DNA from: Actinocatenispora thailandica
Lineage (GTDB): Bacteria; Actinomycetota; Actinomycetes; Mycobacteriales; Micromonosporaceae
Direction of reading: 5' to 3'
DNA length: 64,000 bases
Assembly (NCBI RefSeq): GCF_016865425.1
Contig: NZ_AP023355.1
Location: 4,524,198-4,588,197, forward strand
In this document: positions 45,175 through 54,111 of the stretch, piece by piece
How the letters are laid out: every line of letters starts with the position of its first letter
Position numbering within the stretch: position 1 is the first letter of the stretch
Notes under the pieces: model-generated
Told to the model about the DNA's origin: nothing
The model's input: only the letters and a program-made list of their open reading frames with translations
The model's database searches: none
Translations under genes and position numbers: made by a program

Positions 45175-45875
45175 CGTGGCCGCCAGGTCGCGACCAGGTA
45201 GGTCACCTCGGCCGGCGCGCCCGCGTAGTGCAGCCGGGCCGCCCAGCGCTGCTCCGCCAGCGCACCGGCCAGGACCTGCCACGGCGCCCGGCCGACCGCC
45301 GACAGCGCCCGCGCGCGGTCCGGGTCCAGCGCACGCAGCGCGGCCGGGTCGCCGGCCGCGAACGCCTCCCGCACCGCCGCGTCGAACTCGTCCGCCTCGG
45401 CGTCGACCGCGCCGGGCTCGGCCAGCGCCCGGCGGGCCGCCGCGTCACCCATCACCAGCAGGCCGATCGGACGGTTCCCGCTGTCGGCCGCGATCCGGCG
45501 CCCGGTCGCCAGGCACTCGTCGGTGGACGCCGTCGCCGGCACCGTGACCGCCAGCCGCGGCACCGGCACGTCCGCCAGCAGCCGCGCCGCGACCAGCAGG
45601 GACAGGTCACCGAACGTGCGCCCGCTGCGATCGCCGCCGAAGTCGACCGGCAGTTCCCGCCCGTAGCGGGCGAAGCTGCCATGATCGTTCGGGCCCCAGC
45701 TGTCCGCCCGGGCGCCGGCGCCGACCACCAGCACCTGCTCGACCGGCTGGCGCACCAGCTCGCGCACCGCGCTGGCGCAGGCGGCCCGTACCGGGGCGAG
45801 GTCGGCCGCGGCGCCGGTCGCCAGCTCGGGCAGCAGCAGCGGCGGCTGCGGGCAGGCCGCGACGGAGACGATCAC
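45171..45875 (-). CDS. Class III extradiol dioxygenase-like (LigB superfamily) protein
   Basis: A 234-residue protein beginning VIVSVAACPQPPLLLPEL. The stretches VEQVLVVGAG, WGPNDHGSFARYG and PIGLLVMGD match the LigB/MEMO-like fold found beside miaA in many actinobacteria (Rv2728c). Metal ligands of true dioxygenases are not obvious beyond a few His, so enzymatic activity is doubtful. The GTG at 45875 is chosen because it begins the conserved first strand; longer readings run into unrelated sequence. It is coupled to miaA. Confidence 0.75.
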   Translation of the reverse strand: MIVSVAACPQPPLLLPELATGAAADLAPVRAACASAVRELVRQPVEQVLVVGAGARADSWGPNDHGSFARYGRELPVDFGGDRSGRTFGDLSLLVAARLLADVPVPRLAVTVPATASTDECLATGRRIAADSGNRPIGLLVMGDAAARRALAEPGAVDAEADEFDAAVREAFAAGDPAALRALDPDRARALSAVGRAPWQVLAGALAEQRWAARLHYAGAPAEVTYLVATWRPR

Positions 45876-46130
45876 GCACCAACGGTAGCGGCGGGGCCGG
45901 TCGCACCGGCCGTACCCTCCCTGCCGGGGCGGCGCCGGGTCCCGCGGTGCGGGAGCATCCGGACGGCGGACCGGGCTGTAACGCTCGCCAGGGTCACGGT
46001 TCGGCGTCGACCCGTTCCCGCAGGGCTGGACACACCTGTGACAATGCTCCGAGACACACGAGACTGTTGAGCCGGTACATGCGGCGGGCGGCCCGGGACG
46101 ACACGGTGCCGGGACCGGAAGGATCTGAGG

Positions 46131-47360
46131 GTGGATTCGATGAGCGGTGACGGGCGCGACTGGACGACATTCGGTCGGGTCGACGCGAACGGCACGGTCT
46201 ATGTCAAGACGGCCGCCGGCGAACGGCCGGTCGGTTCCTGGCAGGCCGGTACACCCGAGGAGGGGCTCGCCCTGTTCGCCCGCCGGTTCGCCGATCTGGT
46301 GACCGAGGTCGAGCTGCTGGCGAACCGGCTGTCCTCCGGCAAGGCCGACGCGGCGCACTCGGTGGCGACGATCCGGCGGCTGCGCAACGAGCTGTCCACC
46401 GCGCACGTGGTGGGCGACCTGGACATGCTGGCCGGCCGGCTGGACGAGCTGTCGGTGGTCGCGCAGAAGAAGAGCGAGGAGGCCAAGGTCGCCCGCGAGG
46501 AGGCCAAGGCCGCCGCCGTCGAGCGCAAGCAGCAGCTGGTCGCCGAGGCCGAGCAGCTCGCCACCGAGTCCACCCAGTGGAAGGTGGCCGGCGACCGGCT
46601 CAAGGAGATCGTCGAGGAGTGGAAGACGATCCACGGCGTCGACCGCAAGACCGACGGCGAGCTGTGGAAGCGGTACGCGGCGGCCCGGGACGCGTTCGCC
46701 CGCCGCCGCGGTACCCACTTCGCGAGCCTCGACGCCGGCCGCAAGGAGGTGCAGACGGTCAAGGAGAAGCTCGTCGTCGAGGCCGAGTCGCTGGCCGGCT
46801 CGGACGACTGGGGCCCGACCGCGGCGCGGCTCAAGCAGCTGATGGCCGACTGGAAGGCCGCCGGCCGCGCCTCCAAGGAGGCCGAGCAGCGGCTCTGGGA
46901 GCGGTTCCGCGGCGCCCAGGACGCGTTCTTCTCCCGGCGCAGCGAGGTGTTCAGCGCCCGCGACGCCGAGCAGCAGCAGCACCTGACCGCCAAGCGGGAA
47001 CTGCTCGCCGAGGCCGAGGCGATCGACGTGGACGCCGACCCGAAGGTCGCGCAGCAGAAGCTGCGGGACATCCAGGGCCGCTGGCACGAGATCGGCCGGG
47101 TACCGCGGGACGCCGTGTCCGGGCTGGAGCGCCGGCTGCGCGCGGTGGACGAGAAGGTGCGTGCCGCGATGGACACCGCCTGGCGGCGCACCCCGATCGA
47201 GCAGAACCCGCTGCTGGTGCAGATGCGCGAGCAGGTCGCCGAGGCCGAGGAGCGGTTGGAGCGGGCGCGGGCGGCGGGCGATACCCGGCGGATCAAGCAG
47301 GCCGAGGAGTCGCTGGAGAGCAAGCGCCGGTTCCTGCAGCTGGCCGAGCACACCGGCTGA
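46131..47360 (+). CDS. DUF349-domain coiled-coil protein
   Basis: A 409-residue, largely helical protein with three or four DUF349 repeats between about 130 and 380, marked by spaced Trp residues (STQWKVAGDRLKEIVEEWK, SDDWGPTAARLKQLMADWK, QGRWHEIGRV). It corresponds in position to mycobacterial Rv2731 near miaA. DUF349 proteins have been linked to stress and nucleic-acid roles but lack a settled function. Start alternatives are GTG at 46131 and ATG at 46140. Confidence 0.88.
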   Translation: MDSMSGDGRDWTTFGRVDANGTVYVKTAAGERPVGSWQAGTPEEGLALFARRFADLVTEVELLANRLSSGKADAAHSVATIRRLRNELSTAHVVGDLDMLAGRLDELSVVAQKKSEEAKVAREEAKAAAVERKQQLVAEAEQLATESTQWKVAGDRLKEIVEEWKTIHGVDRKTDGELWKRYAAARDAFARRRGTHFASLDAGRKEVQTVKEKLVVEAESLAGSDDWGPTAARLKQLMADWKAAGRASKEAEQRLWERFRGAQDAFFSRRSEVFSARDAEQQQHLTAKRELLAEAEAIDVDADPKVAQQKLRDIQGRWHEIGRVPRDAVSGLERRLRAVDEKVRAAMDTAWRRTPIEQNPLLVQMREQVAEAEERLERARAAGDTRRIKQAEESLESKRRFLQLAEHTG

Positions 47361-47398
47361 CGCCGCCGCGCGGTTGTCGACCACGGCGCCGGAACGCT

Positions 47399-47458
47399 GT
47401 TGATCATGGCGTTGTCTTCCCTGGCAAGCGCTTCCTGGCCAGATAACCCATGATCAAC
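47399..47458. repeat. GATCATG palindromic element, copy B
   Basis: Perfect 10-base terminal inverted repeats GTTGATCATG and CATGATCAAC bound a 60-bp element 39 bases past the DUF349 stop. The inner sequence pairs only partly. Confidence 0.82.
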
Positions 47459-47510
47459 TCGGCACTGCGGGCGAACGGGACTGTCCGACCCGGACGGTAG
47501 GTTGTACGGC

Positions 47511-48251
47511 ATGGATCGGGATCGATACGTGCCGTTCACGACCGTCTTCAACTTCCGCGATCTCGGCGGCTACCCGACCGACGAGGGTCGCCGGGTGCGC
47601 AGCGGCGTGCTCTACCGTTCCGACGGGCTGCACCGGCTGGCCGAGACCGACTTCGGCCGGTTCGCCGCGCTCGGCGTTCGCCGGGTCGTCGACCTGCGCC
47701 GCACCGACGAGGTCGCCAACTACGGCCGGGTCCCCGACTCGCCGGGCCTGGACTACCACAACGTCTGCCTGCAGACGCAGGCCTGGACCGCGGCCGAGGT
47801 GGCGCCGGGCGAGCTGGCCGGCTACCTCACCGCGCGGTACGCGGAGATCGCCGACGAGGCGGTCGGCGGCGCGATGGCACGGGTGCTGCGGCTGATTGCC
47901 GAGGACACCGCCGGCGGCACCGTGTTCCACTGCATGGCCGGCAAGGACCGCACCGGCGTGGTGGCGGCGGTGGTGCTCTCGCTGCTGGGGGTGGGCGACG
48001 ACACGGTCGCCGACGACTACGCGGCGAGCCGGTTCTCCGAGCAGCGCTACCTGGCCTGGCGGGCGACGGTCGCGCCGGACGCCCCGAAGTACCTGCCGTC
48101 GACGAGCGATCCGGCGCCGGCCGAGACGATGCTCGCCTTCCTCGCCGACCTGCGCTCCCGGTACGGCTCGGTCACCGGTTACCTGGACGCGGCCGGCTTC
48201 GGCCCGGCCGACCGGGCGCTGCTGCGCACCCGCCTGCTCGCGCCGAACTGA
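47511..48251 (+). CDS. Tyrosine/dual-specificity protein phosphatase (PtpB-like)
   Basis: A 246-residue phosphatase of the Y_phosphatase3 family. The P-loop CMAGKDRTG, with catalytic Cys at 141, is the atypical CxxxKDRTG form seen in Mycobacterium PtpB and lipid phosphatases. FNFRDLGGYPT at 14-24 and DLRRTDEV are family blocks. There is no signal peptide; it could act on protein or phosphoinositide substrates. The ATG at 47511 lacks a strong ribosome binding site. Confidence 0.9.
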   Translation: MDRDRYVPFTTVFNFRDLGGYPTDEGRRVRSGVLYRSDGLHRLAETDFGRFAALGVRRVVDLRRTDEVANYGRVPDSPGLDYHNVCLQTQAWTAAEVAPGELAGYLTARYAEIADEAVGGAMARVLRLIAEDTAGGTVFHCMAGKDRTGVVAAVVLSLLGVGDDTVADDYAASRFSEQRYLAWRATVAPDAPKYLPSTSDPAPAETMLAFLADLRSRYGSVTGYLDAAGFGPADRALLRTRLLAPN

Positions 48252-48372
48252 CCGGCGCCGGGAGGTTCCCCGAACCGTTTTCCCGAACCGGCCGGCACCG
48301 CACCAGGCACCTGACCGCACCGGGAGCGGCGCCGGGCACCGCGGGCTGCCCGGCGCGGGCTACGGTGACGGG

Positions 48373-49422
48373 GTGGCAGGGGCGGCAGGCGAGCGGCGGG
48401 CGCCGACCATCGCCGACGTGGCCCGGCTGGCCGGGGTCTCCACCGGCGCGGTGTCCTACGCGATGAACGACCGCCCGGGGGTCAGTGCGCGCACCCGGGA
48501 GCGCATCCGGCAGGCCGCCGCGCAGCTCGGCTGGGAGCCGAGCGGCGCGGCCCGGGCGCTGATGCGGCAGAGTTCGCAGGCGGTCGGGCTGGTCGTGGCG
48601 GCCACCCACCTGATGACCGGCAACGACTTCTTCGCCGCCTTCGTCACCGGGCTGGAGCAGGCGCTGTCTCGCCGCGACTTCGCCCTGCTGCTGCGCGCGG
48701 TGGGCGCCGAGCCGCAGGCGGAGCTGCTCGCGTACCGGCGGATGTGGCAGCAGCACCAGGTCGACGGCGTGATCGTCGGCGACGTGCGGACCGACGACGC
48801 CCGGCTGGCGTTCCTGGCCGAGGTGGGCATGCCGGCAGTGGTGGTGGACCGGTTGACCGCGGGCCCGGCCGGGTTCCGCACCCTCGACTCGGATCATCCG
48901 GCCGGTGTCCGGCACGCGGTACGGCACCTGGTCGGGCTGGGGCACCGGCGGGTGGCGTTCGTGGGTGGCCCGCCGCGGCTGCGGCACGTGGCCGACCGGT
49001 ACGGGGCGTGGCGCGCGGCGCTGGCCGGGGCCGGCGCGGAGCCGGGCCCGGTGGCGTACGAGGAGGCGACGGAGCGCGGCGGCATCCGGGCGACCCGGGC
49101 GGTGCTCGCCGCCCGGCCGCGGCCCACCGCGATCGTGTACACGTCCGATCTGATGGCGATCGCCGGGCTCGGCGCGATCCGGTCGGCCGGCCTCGCGGTG
49201 CCGGACGACGTGTCGGTGGTGGGGTTCGACGACGTGCGGCTCGCCGCCTACCTGACCCCGCCGCTGACCACGGTGCGGGTCGACTACGTGCGGCTCGGCC
49301 GCTCCTGCGCCGAGTTGCTGCTCGCCGTCCTGGCCGGCGAGGATCCACCGGAACCGCCGCCGGTCCCCGCCGACCTCGTCGTCCGCGGCTCCACCGCCCC
49401 ACCACCGACCGCGCCGCGTTGA
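48373..49422 (+). CDS. LacI-family transcriptional regulator
   Basis: A 349-residue sugar-type repressor: helix-turn-helix at about 9-55 (TIADVARLAGVSTGAVSYAMN) and a periplasmic-binding-like sensor domain with VVGFDDVRLAAYLTPPLTTV near the end. It starts with GTG. It directly precedes a secreted glycosidase gene on the same strand and is the obvious candidate to control it, and perhaps the GH92 gene whose operator is of LacI type. The stop codon lies within palindromic element C. Confidence 0.9.
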   Translation: MAGAAGERRAPTIADVARLAGVSTGAVSYAMNDRPGVSARTRERIRQAAAQLGWEPSGAARALMRQSSQAVGLVVAATHLMTGNDFFAAFVTGLEQALSRRDFALLLRAVGAEPQAELLAYRRMWQQHQVDGVIVGDVRTDDARLAFLAEVGMPAVVVDRLTAGPAGFRTLDSDHPAGVRHAVRHLVGLGHRRVAFVGGPPRLRHVADRYGAWRAALAGAGAEPGPVAYEEATERGGIRATRAVLAARPRPTAIVYTSDLMAIAGLGAIRSAGLAVPDDVSVVGFDDVRLAAYLTPPLTTVRVDYVRLGRSCAELLLAVLAGEDPPEPPPVPADLVVRGSTAPPPTAPR

Positions 49423-49480
49423 TCATGGTGTCATCTCGGCTGCCAAACGTTTTCCCAACCCGATGACCCCATGATCGACG
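49417..49480. repeat. GATCATG palindromic element, copy C
   Basis: CGTTGATCATGG (49417-49428) and CCATGATCGACG (49469-49480) pair with one mismatch, continuing inward as GTCATC/GATGAC. The element contains the LacI gene stop codon and could end that transcript. Confidence 0.8.
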
Positions 49481-49493
49481 TGGCGGGAGGGGC

Positions 49494-49524
49494 TTGACAG
49501 AGCGGCTACTTAAGCCCTTAAGTA
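49494..49524 (+). promoter_or_regulatory. Glycosidase promoter with overlapping operator
   Basis: A consensus -35 TTGACA (49494-49499) is followed by the perfect inverted repeat TACTTAAG-CC-CTTAAGTA (49507-49524), which covers the -10 position. A repressor bound there would block the glycosidase gene; the neighbouring LacI protein is the first candidate. Confidence 0.7.
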
Positions 49525-49553
49525 TGGCGAAGTCGTCAAGCTCTGGAGGACGA

Positions 49554-52091
49554 ATGCCCTTCCCCGAAAGAGACCGCCGGCGTCGGCGGCTCCGACTGTT
49601 CGGCGCCGGTACCGCCGGTGTCCTGCTCGCCGCCGCACTGGTCGCCGCCGGCACCGCACCCGCCACCGCGGCGCCGGCCTGCTCCGTCGGTACCGTCTGC
49701 CAGGCCGAGACGGCGCAGCTGTCCGGCGGCGCGCACGCCAACACCAACCACAGCGGCTACACCGGCAGCGGCTTCGTCGACGGGTACGGCACCCAGGCGC
49801 ACCCGGTCGTCGGCGCCGACACCCGCTGGTCGGTGACCGGTACGGCGGCCGGCGACCACGTCGCGACGGTCCGGTACGCCAACGCCGATCCCGGTGACGG
49901 CAGCTCCGCCGCCCGCACGATCGGCATCTACGCCGACGACACCCGGCTCGGTACCCTCACCCTGCCCCCGACCGGCAGCTGGGACAGCTGGGCCACCGCG
50001 CAGGCCACCGTGTCGTTGCCGGCGAACACCGGTACCGTCGCGCTGCGCTGCGGCGCGACCGACTCCTGCATGGTCAACCTCGACTACCTGGCGCTGTCCG
50101 CCCCCGGCGCGCCGGTACCGACGCCGCCCGAGCAGTGCACCGCGCGTGGCGGCAGCTACACCGACGCCGGCCTGATCGGCTGGGAGGGCGACAAGGACGG
50201 CGTCGTCGTCTGCCAGAACGGCTCGTTCTACCTCCGCGACGGCAGGAACGTCGCGGAGGGCTTCGGCGTCGCCGCCGCACCGAGCCGGCTCACCTGGTCC
50301 AACGTGGACGGGTACCTGCCGGCGCTGGCGACCGCGTTCGACACCGCGGGCGGCGCCCGGGTGACCGTCACCGACTTCGCCGACAAGCTGACCATCGGCG
50401 GCCACGACTACGTCGCGGTGTACAGCAGGGTCGCGGTGCACAACCCGACCCGCGCCACGCTGACCGTCGACCCGGCGCCGACCGACGACCTGCTGGCCCT
50501 CGACCACCACACCAACACGGTGCCGCCGGGCCACACGGTCACGCACGACTACGTGGTGGCGGCGGACCGGTTCGGCGCCGACGTGGCGTGGCCGTCGGCC
50601 GCGCAACTCACCGGCGCCGGCGGGTACGCGCGACACTTCGGCCACATGAAGCGCTACTGGGACTCCCGGCTCGACTCGCTCGCCCAGCTGGACGCGCTGC
50701 CGGACCGCAGCCTGGTCGACGCGTACAAGTCGGGCTACGTGTACACGCTGATCGCCAAGGACGGGGTGCGCCTCAACACCGGCGAGAACGGGTACGACGA
50801 GGAGTACAGCCACGACACCATCGGCATCCTGGCCACCCAGTTCAGCCTCGGCGACACCACCGACGCCACCGCGCTGCTGCTCCGGCTGCGCGACCTGATC
50901 GGCGGCCAGCCGCAGTACGTCGACGGGGTCTGGAAGTACTCCTGGCCGTGGGCGGTCTACCTGGCCAAGACCGGCGACCTGGACACCGTCCGGGCGCACT
51001 TCGACACCGAGGGGCCGGCCGGCGCCAGCCAGCCGTCGATCGCCGACACCGCGCACCAGATCGCCGCCGACCGCACCGGTCCCGGCGGGATCATGAAGAT
51101 GACCAACGACATCGACTCCAACGGGTACTGGACCATCGACGACTACTCGGCGCTGATGGGGCTGGCGTCCTACCGGTACCTCGCGCAGCGGCTCGGCGAG
51201 CGGGCCGAGGTCGACTGGGCCGACCGGCAGTACGACGCGCTGCTCGCCGCGACCAACGCCACCCTGGCGAAGACGATGGCCGACAACGACCTGGACTACC
51301 TGCCCTGCTCGATGCTGGAGCCCAACACCGCCAACCGGTGCAAGGTCGCCGCCGACGCGAACTGGGCGGCGCCGTTCCTGTTCGGCCGCTGGGCCTGGGA
51401 CGGCTACCTGTTCGGTGCGCGCCAGGACGGGCCGGCTCTCACCGCGATCGACCCGACCTACGCGTACGGGTTCGACCGGATCGGCGACAGCCTGCCGGCG
51501 CACGACTTCGGCGGGTACCCGGGCAACCTCTACGCCTCGGCGTACAACGCCGGCTACGGTGCGGCCGGGCTGCGCGGCAGCGCGTACCGCGACGAGCCGA
51601 TCCGGGCCTACCAGATGATGATCGAGTACACCCAGTCCGGACCGTACTCGTGGTGGGAGTCGGCGTCCGCACCGAACCCGGACCAGCCCTGGGTGGGCTC
51701 GCATCCGGCGCACGGCAACGGATCCGCGCCGCACGCGTGGGGCATCTCCACCGCCAACAAGGCGCTGCTGGAGTCGCTCGTCGCGCAGCGGGTGAACGGT
51801 GACCTGCTGGTCGGCCGCGGGGTGCCCGACTCGTGGCTGGGCAAGCCGATCCGGGTGTCGAACGTACCGACGCTGGACGGTGGCCGGGTCGCGGTGACCA
51901 TCACCGGGCGCGGCCGGCACGTGACGCTGACGGTGACCGGCGCCGGGACCTCCCGGGTGCTGTTCCAGCTGCCGGCGTTCGCGGGCAACGTCGCCGCGAC
52001 CACCGCCGGGCACGCCGACTCGGCCGGTACGGTCACGCTGCCCGCCGGTACCCGGCACGTCACGGTGACGCTCCGGCACAGCGTCTCCTGA
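49554..52091 (+). CDS. Secreted six-hairpin glycosidase with N-terminal carbohydrate-binding module
   Basis: An 845-residue exported protein. The signal peptide runs to about residue 40, then a CBM6/35-like beta sandwich (about 45-185, starting CQAETAQLSGGA) precedes a large helical catalytic part (about 350-770) with YDEEYSHDTIGILATQF, WKYSWPWAVYLAKTGD and SNGYWTIDDYSALMGL. This fits an (alpha/alpha)6 barrel hydrolase; I cannot name the GH family. The ATG at 49554 follows GGAGGA and fits the promoter; a TTG at 49494 would lie within the promoter. It probably degrades an extracellular polysaccharide under LacI control. Confidence 0.82.
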   Translation: MPFPERDRRRRRLRLFGAGTAGVLLAAALVAAGTAPATAAPACSVGTVCQAETAQLSGGAHANTNHSGYTGSGFVDGYGTQAHPVVGADTRWSVTGTAAGDHVATVRYANADPGDGSSAARTIGIYADDTRLGTLTLPPTGSWDSWATAQATVSLPANTGTVALRCGATDSCMVNLDYLALSAPGAPVPTPPEQCTARGGSYTDAGLIGWEGDKDGVVVCQNGSFYLRDGRNVAEGFGVAAAPSRLTWSNVDGYLPALATAFDTAGGARVTVTDFADKLTIGGHDYVAVYSRVAVHNPTRATLTVDPAPTDDLLALDHHTNTVPPGHTVTHDYVVAADRFGADVAWPSAAQLTGAGGYARHFGHMKRYWDSRLDSLAQLDALPDRSLVDAYKSGYVYTLIAKDGVRLNTGENGYDEEYSHDTIGILATQFSLGDTTDATALLLRLRDLIGGQPQYVDGVWKYSWPWAVYLAKTGDLDTVRAHFDTEGPAGASQPSIADTAHQIAADRTGPGGIMKMTNDIDSNGYWTIDDYSALMGLASYRYLAQRLGERAEVDWADRQYDALLAATNATLAKTMADNDLDYLPCSMLEPNTANRCKVAADANWAAPFLFGRWAWDGYLFGARQDGPALTAIDPTYAYGFDRIGDSLPAHDFGGYPGNLYASAYNAGYGAAGLRGSAYRDEPIRAYQMMIEYTQSGPYSWWESASAPNPDQPWVGSHPAHGNGSAPHAWGISTANKALLESLVAQRVNGDLLVGRGVPDSWLGKPIRVSNVPTLDGGRVAVTITGRGRHVTLTVTGAGTSRVLFQLPAFAGNVAATTAGHADSAGTVTLPAGTRHVTVTLRHSVS

Positions 52092-52470
52092 CCGGGTTGC
52101 GCGACCGCTGCCCGCCCGGGTCCGCTCGGGCGCGCGGGAGAAAGGCCACCTCTGTTCGCTGTTTTCACCCCGCGTTGGGGAACGTGGGGAGGGGACATCG
52201 CCCCTCCCCACACCCCGTGAAGGGGGCCGTCGCCCCCTTGACAATCCCCCGCCGGGAACCAGTGACGAGGTCCGGACGCCGCCTGGCCCACCACGAAGCA
52301 GCGGCGAGTCGGTGCGGCATGTGCCTCGACGCCGAGTTCGCCACGACCGCCAACCCGCGCCCTCGACGGGCACAAGGCGGTGAGAACGGCGAGGAGCGGG
52401 TGGCGGGCGGCGGCCCGGTGGGCGGCTGGCGGGCGGCGGCCCGGTGGGCGGCTGGCGGGCGTGCAAGCAT
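52092..52470. other. Spacer with tandem hairpins and a 26-bp duplication
   Basis: A 379-bp gap after the glycosidase. Two hairpins lie at 52184-52211 (GTGGGGAGGGG/CCCCTCCCCAC) and 52220-52239 (AAGGGGGC/GCCCCCTT). Further on, a 26-base unit is directly repeated at 52408-52433 and 52434-52459, just before the mannosyltransferase. No gene is seen. Confidence 0.55.
52184..52239 (+). terminator. Double hairpin downstream of the glycosidase
   Basis: An 11-bp stem with a six-base loop and an 8-bp stem with a CGTC loop follow each other closely, the second ending in CTTGACA. They lie about 100 bases past the glycosidase stop and may terminate its transcript. Confidence 0.5.
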
Positions 52471-54012
52471 GTGCGGGTGGGGCAGGGCGAGCCGCTGACG
52501 CGCGGCGATGAGCGCGGACGGTGGCGGCTCGGCACCCCGGCCGCGGGCCGGTCGATCGGGCTGGCCGGCGCGGTGCTGCTCGCGGTGGCGGCGTACACGG
52601 TCGGCGCGGTGCCGGGCGGCGTCCCGTACGGGCGGCTGCCGTCGGCGCAGCTGCTGGCCCAGCCGCGGTACTCGATCGGCATGGCGTGCTGGGTGCTCGG
52701 CCTCGCCGGCCTGCTCGCCGGTTGGTTGGTGCTGCGCCGCCCGGCCCGCGACGGGCTGCTGCGCGCACGCTGGGTCGTCGTCACGACGCTGCTGTGGGCG
52801 GTCCCGCTGCTGATCGCGCCGCCGCTGGCCAGCCGGGACGTGTACGCCTACGCCGCGCAGGGTGAGCTGTACGCGCACGGACTCGACCCGTACCACTCCG
52901 GTCCGGCGGCGCTGCCGTCGCACTGGCTCGCCGACATGTCACCGTCGTGGCGGGACAGCCCCGCACCGTACGGGCCACTCGCGCTGCTGATCGCCCGGCT
53001 CGCCGCGGTCGTCGCGGCGGGCCACCTCACCGTCGCGCTCGCGGTACTGCGGATCGCGGCGCTGGCCGGCGTGCTGCTGCTCGCGGGGTACCTGCCGCGG
53101 CTCGCCCGGCTGGCCGGCGTCGACGCGGGCGCGGCCTGTTGGCTGGGGCTGGCGAGCCCGCTGGTCGCGATCCATCTGGTCTCCGGCGCGCACAGCGACG
53201 CGCTGATGCTCGGGCTGCTGGTGGCCGGGCTGACCCTCGCGGCGCAACGGCGGTTCGCCGGGCGTGTAGCGGGCTCCCGGATCCCGGCCCCGGCCCTGAC
53301 GGCGGCCACGGCCCTGCTCGCCGGGGCGGCGCTGGGACTGGCCGCGGCGGTGAAGGTGACCGCGCTGCTCGCGGTGCCGTTCGCGGTGCTGCTGATCCTG
53401 CCGGTGCTGTCCGGTCGGTGCCGGCTGGTGCGGGCGGCGGTGGCGGTGGTCGCCGGGGTGGCGGTGGCGTTCGGGGCGGCCAGCGCGGCGGCCGGGCTCG
53501 GGTTCGGCTGGGCGTCGGCGGCGTTCGGCGCCGAGGCGAGCGTGCAGTGGACGTCGCTGTCCACCGGCGTCGGCACGGCGCTGGGGTTCCCGCTGCGGCT
53601 GCTCGGGCTGCCGGGCGCGGGCGGGGTGCTCGCGGTCGCTCGGGACCTCGCGCTGTTCGTCGTGCTGCCGGCGGTGCTGGTGGCGCTGTGGTGGCCGGTC
53701 CGGCGCGGCGCCGAGCCCCGGGCCGTGCTGGTGCGTACCGGCTGGGCGTTCGCGGCGCTGCTCGCGGCCTCGCCGGCGGTGCACCCGTGGTACGTGCTGT
53801 GGCCGGTCGTGATCCTCGCCGCCGCGGCGACCGACCGGCGGGTGGTGACCGGCATGGTGGCGGTCACCGTCCTGATGACGGTGCTGGTGTTGCCGGACGG
53901 GTACAACCTGGCCCGGGTCACCGGCTGGGTCGGCGCGCCGCTGGACCTGGCGATCGTGCTGGGGCTGGGCTGGCTCGCGGTGCGCCGGCTCCGGCGGGTG
54001 ACGGCGGTATGA
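52471..54012 (+). CDS. Polytopic alpha-(1,6)-mannosyltransferase, MptA/MptB type
   Basis: An approximately 513-residue membrane protein with about a dozen hydrophobic segments. SRDVYAYAAQGELYAHGLDPY near 120-140 is the signature extracytoplasmic loop of GT-C polyprenol-phosphomannose-dependent mannosyltransferases (MptA/MptB) that build lipomannan or related glycans. In Mycobacterium mptA (Rv2174) lies next to Rv2175c and pknL, the same relation as here. The start is uncertain (GTG at 52444, 52471 or 52477), since no ribosome binding site is evident. Confidence 0.85.
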   Translation: MRVGQGEPLTRGDERGRWRLGTPAAGRSIGLAGAVLLAVAAYTVGAVPGGVPYGRLPSAQLLAQPRYSIGMACWVLGLAGLLAGWLVLRRPARDGLLRARWVVVTTLLWAVPLLIAPPLASRDVYAYAAQGELYAHGLDPYHSGPAALPSHWLADMSPSWRDSPAPYGPLALLIARLAAVVAAGHLTVALAVLRIAALAGVLLLAGYLPRLARLAGVDAGAACWLGLASPLVAIHLVSGAHSDALMLGLLVAGLTLAAQRRFAGRVAGSRIPAPALTAATALLAGAALGLAAAVKVTALLAVPFAVLLILPVLSGRCRLVRAAVAVVAGVAVAFGAASAAAGLGFGWASAAFGAEASVQWTSLSTGVGTALGFPLRLLGLPGAGGVLAVARDLALFVVLPAVLVALWWPVRRGAEPRAVLVRTGWAFAALLAASPAVHPWYVLWPVVILAAAATDRRVVTGMVAVTVLMTVLVLPDGYNLARVTGWVGAPLDLAIVLGLGWLAVRRLRRVTAV

Positions 54013-54044
54013 AAATCTTCACCGCCGCCATGCGCGAAGAGTAG
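54009..54044 (+). CDS. 11-codon frame overlapping the mannosyltransferase stop
   Basis: ATG overlaps the mannosyltransferase stop as ATGA and opens MKIFTAAMREE before a TAG and the terminator hairpin. Its codons are AT-richer than the neighbourhood. Coupled translation is possible, but the frame is too short to call a gene with any certainty. Confidence 0.2.
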   Translation: MKIFTAAMREE

Positions 54045-54058
54045 TCAGCCGGATGCAC

Positions 54059-54086
54059 AGCGCCGGCCCGCGGGCGGGCCGGCGCT
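54059..54086. terminator. Bidirectional hairpin terminator
   Basis: A perfect 12-bp stem, AGCGCCGGCCCG with CGGGCCGGCGCT, and a CGGG loop between the convergent mannosyltransferase and Rv2175c-like genes. Confidence 0.75.
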
Positions 54087-54111
54087 CGAAGGCGACGCGG
54101 CAGGTCAGCGG

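Noticed and set aside
45171-47384. A 737-residue reading that joins the LigB-like protein to sequence opposite the DUF349 gene
   Set aside because: Only the last 234 residues are protein-like; the rest is the reverse complement of the DUF349 gene.
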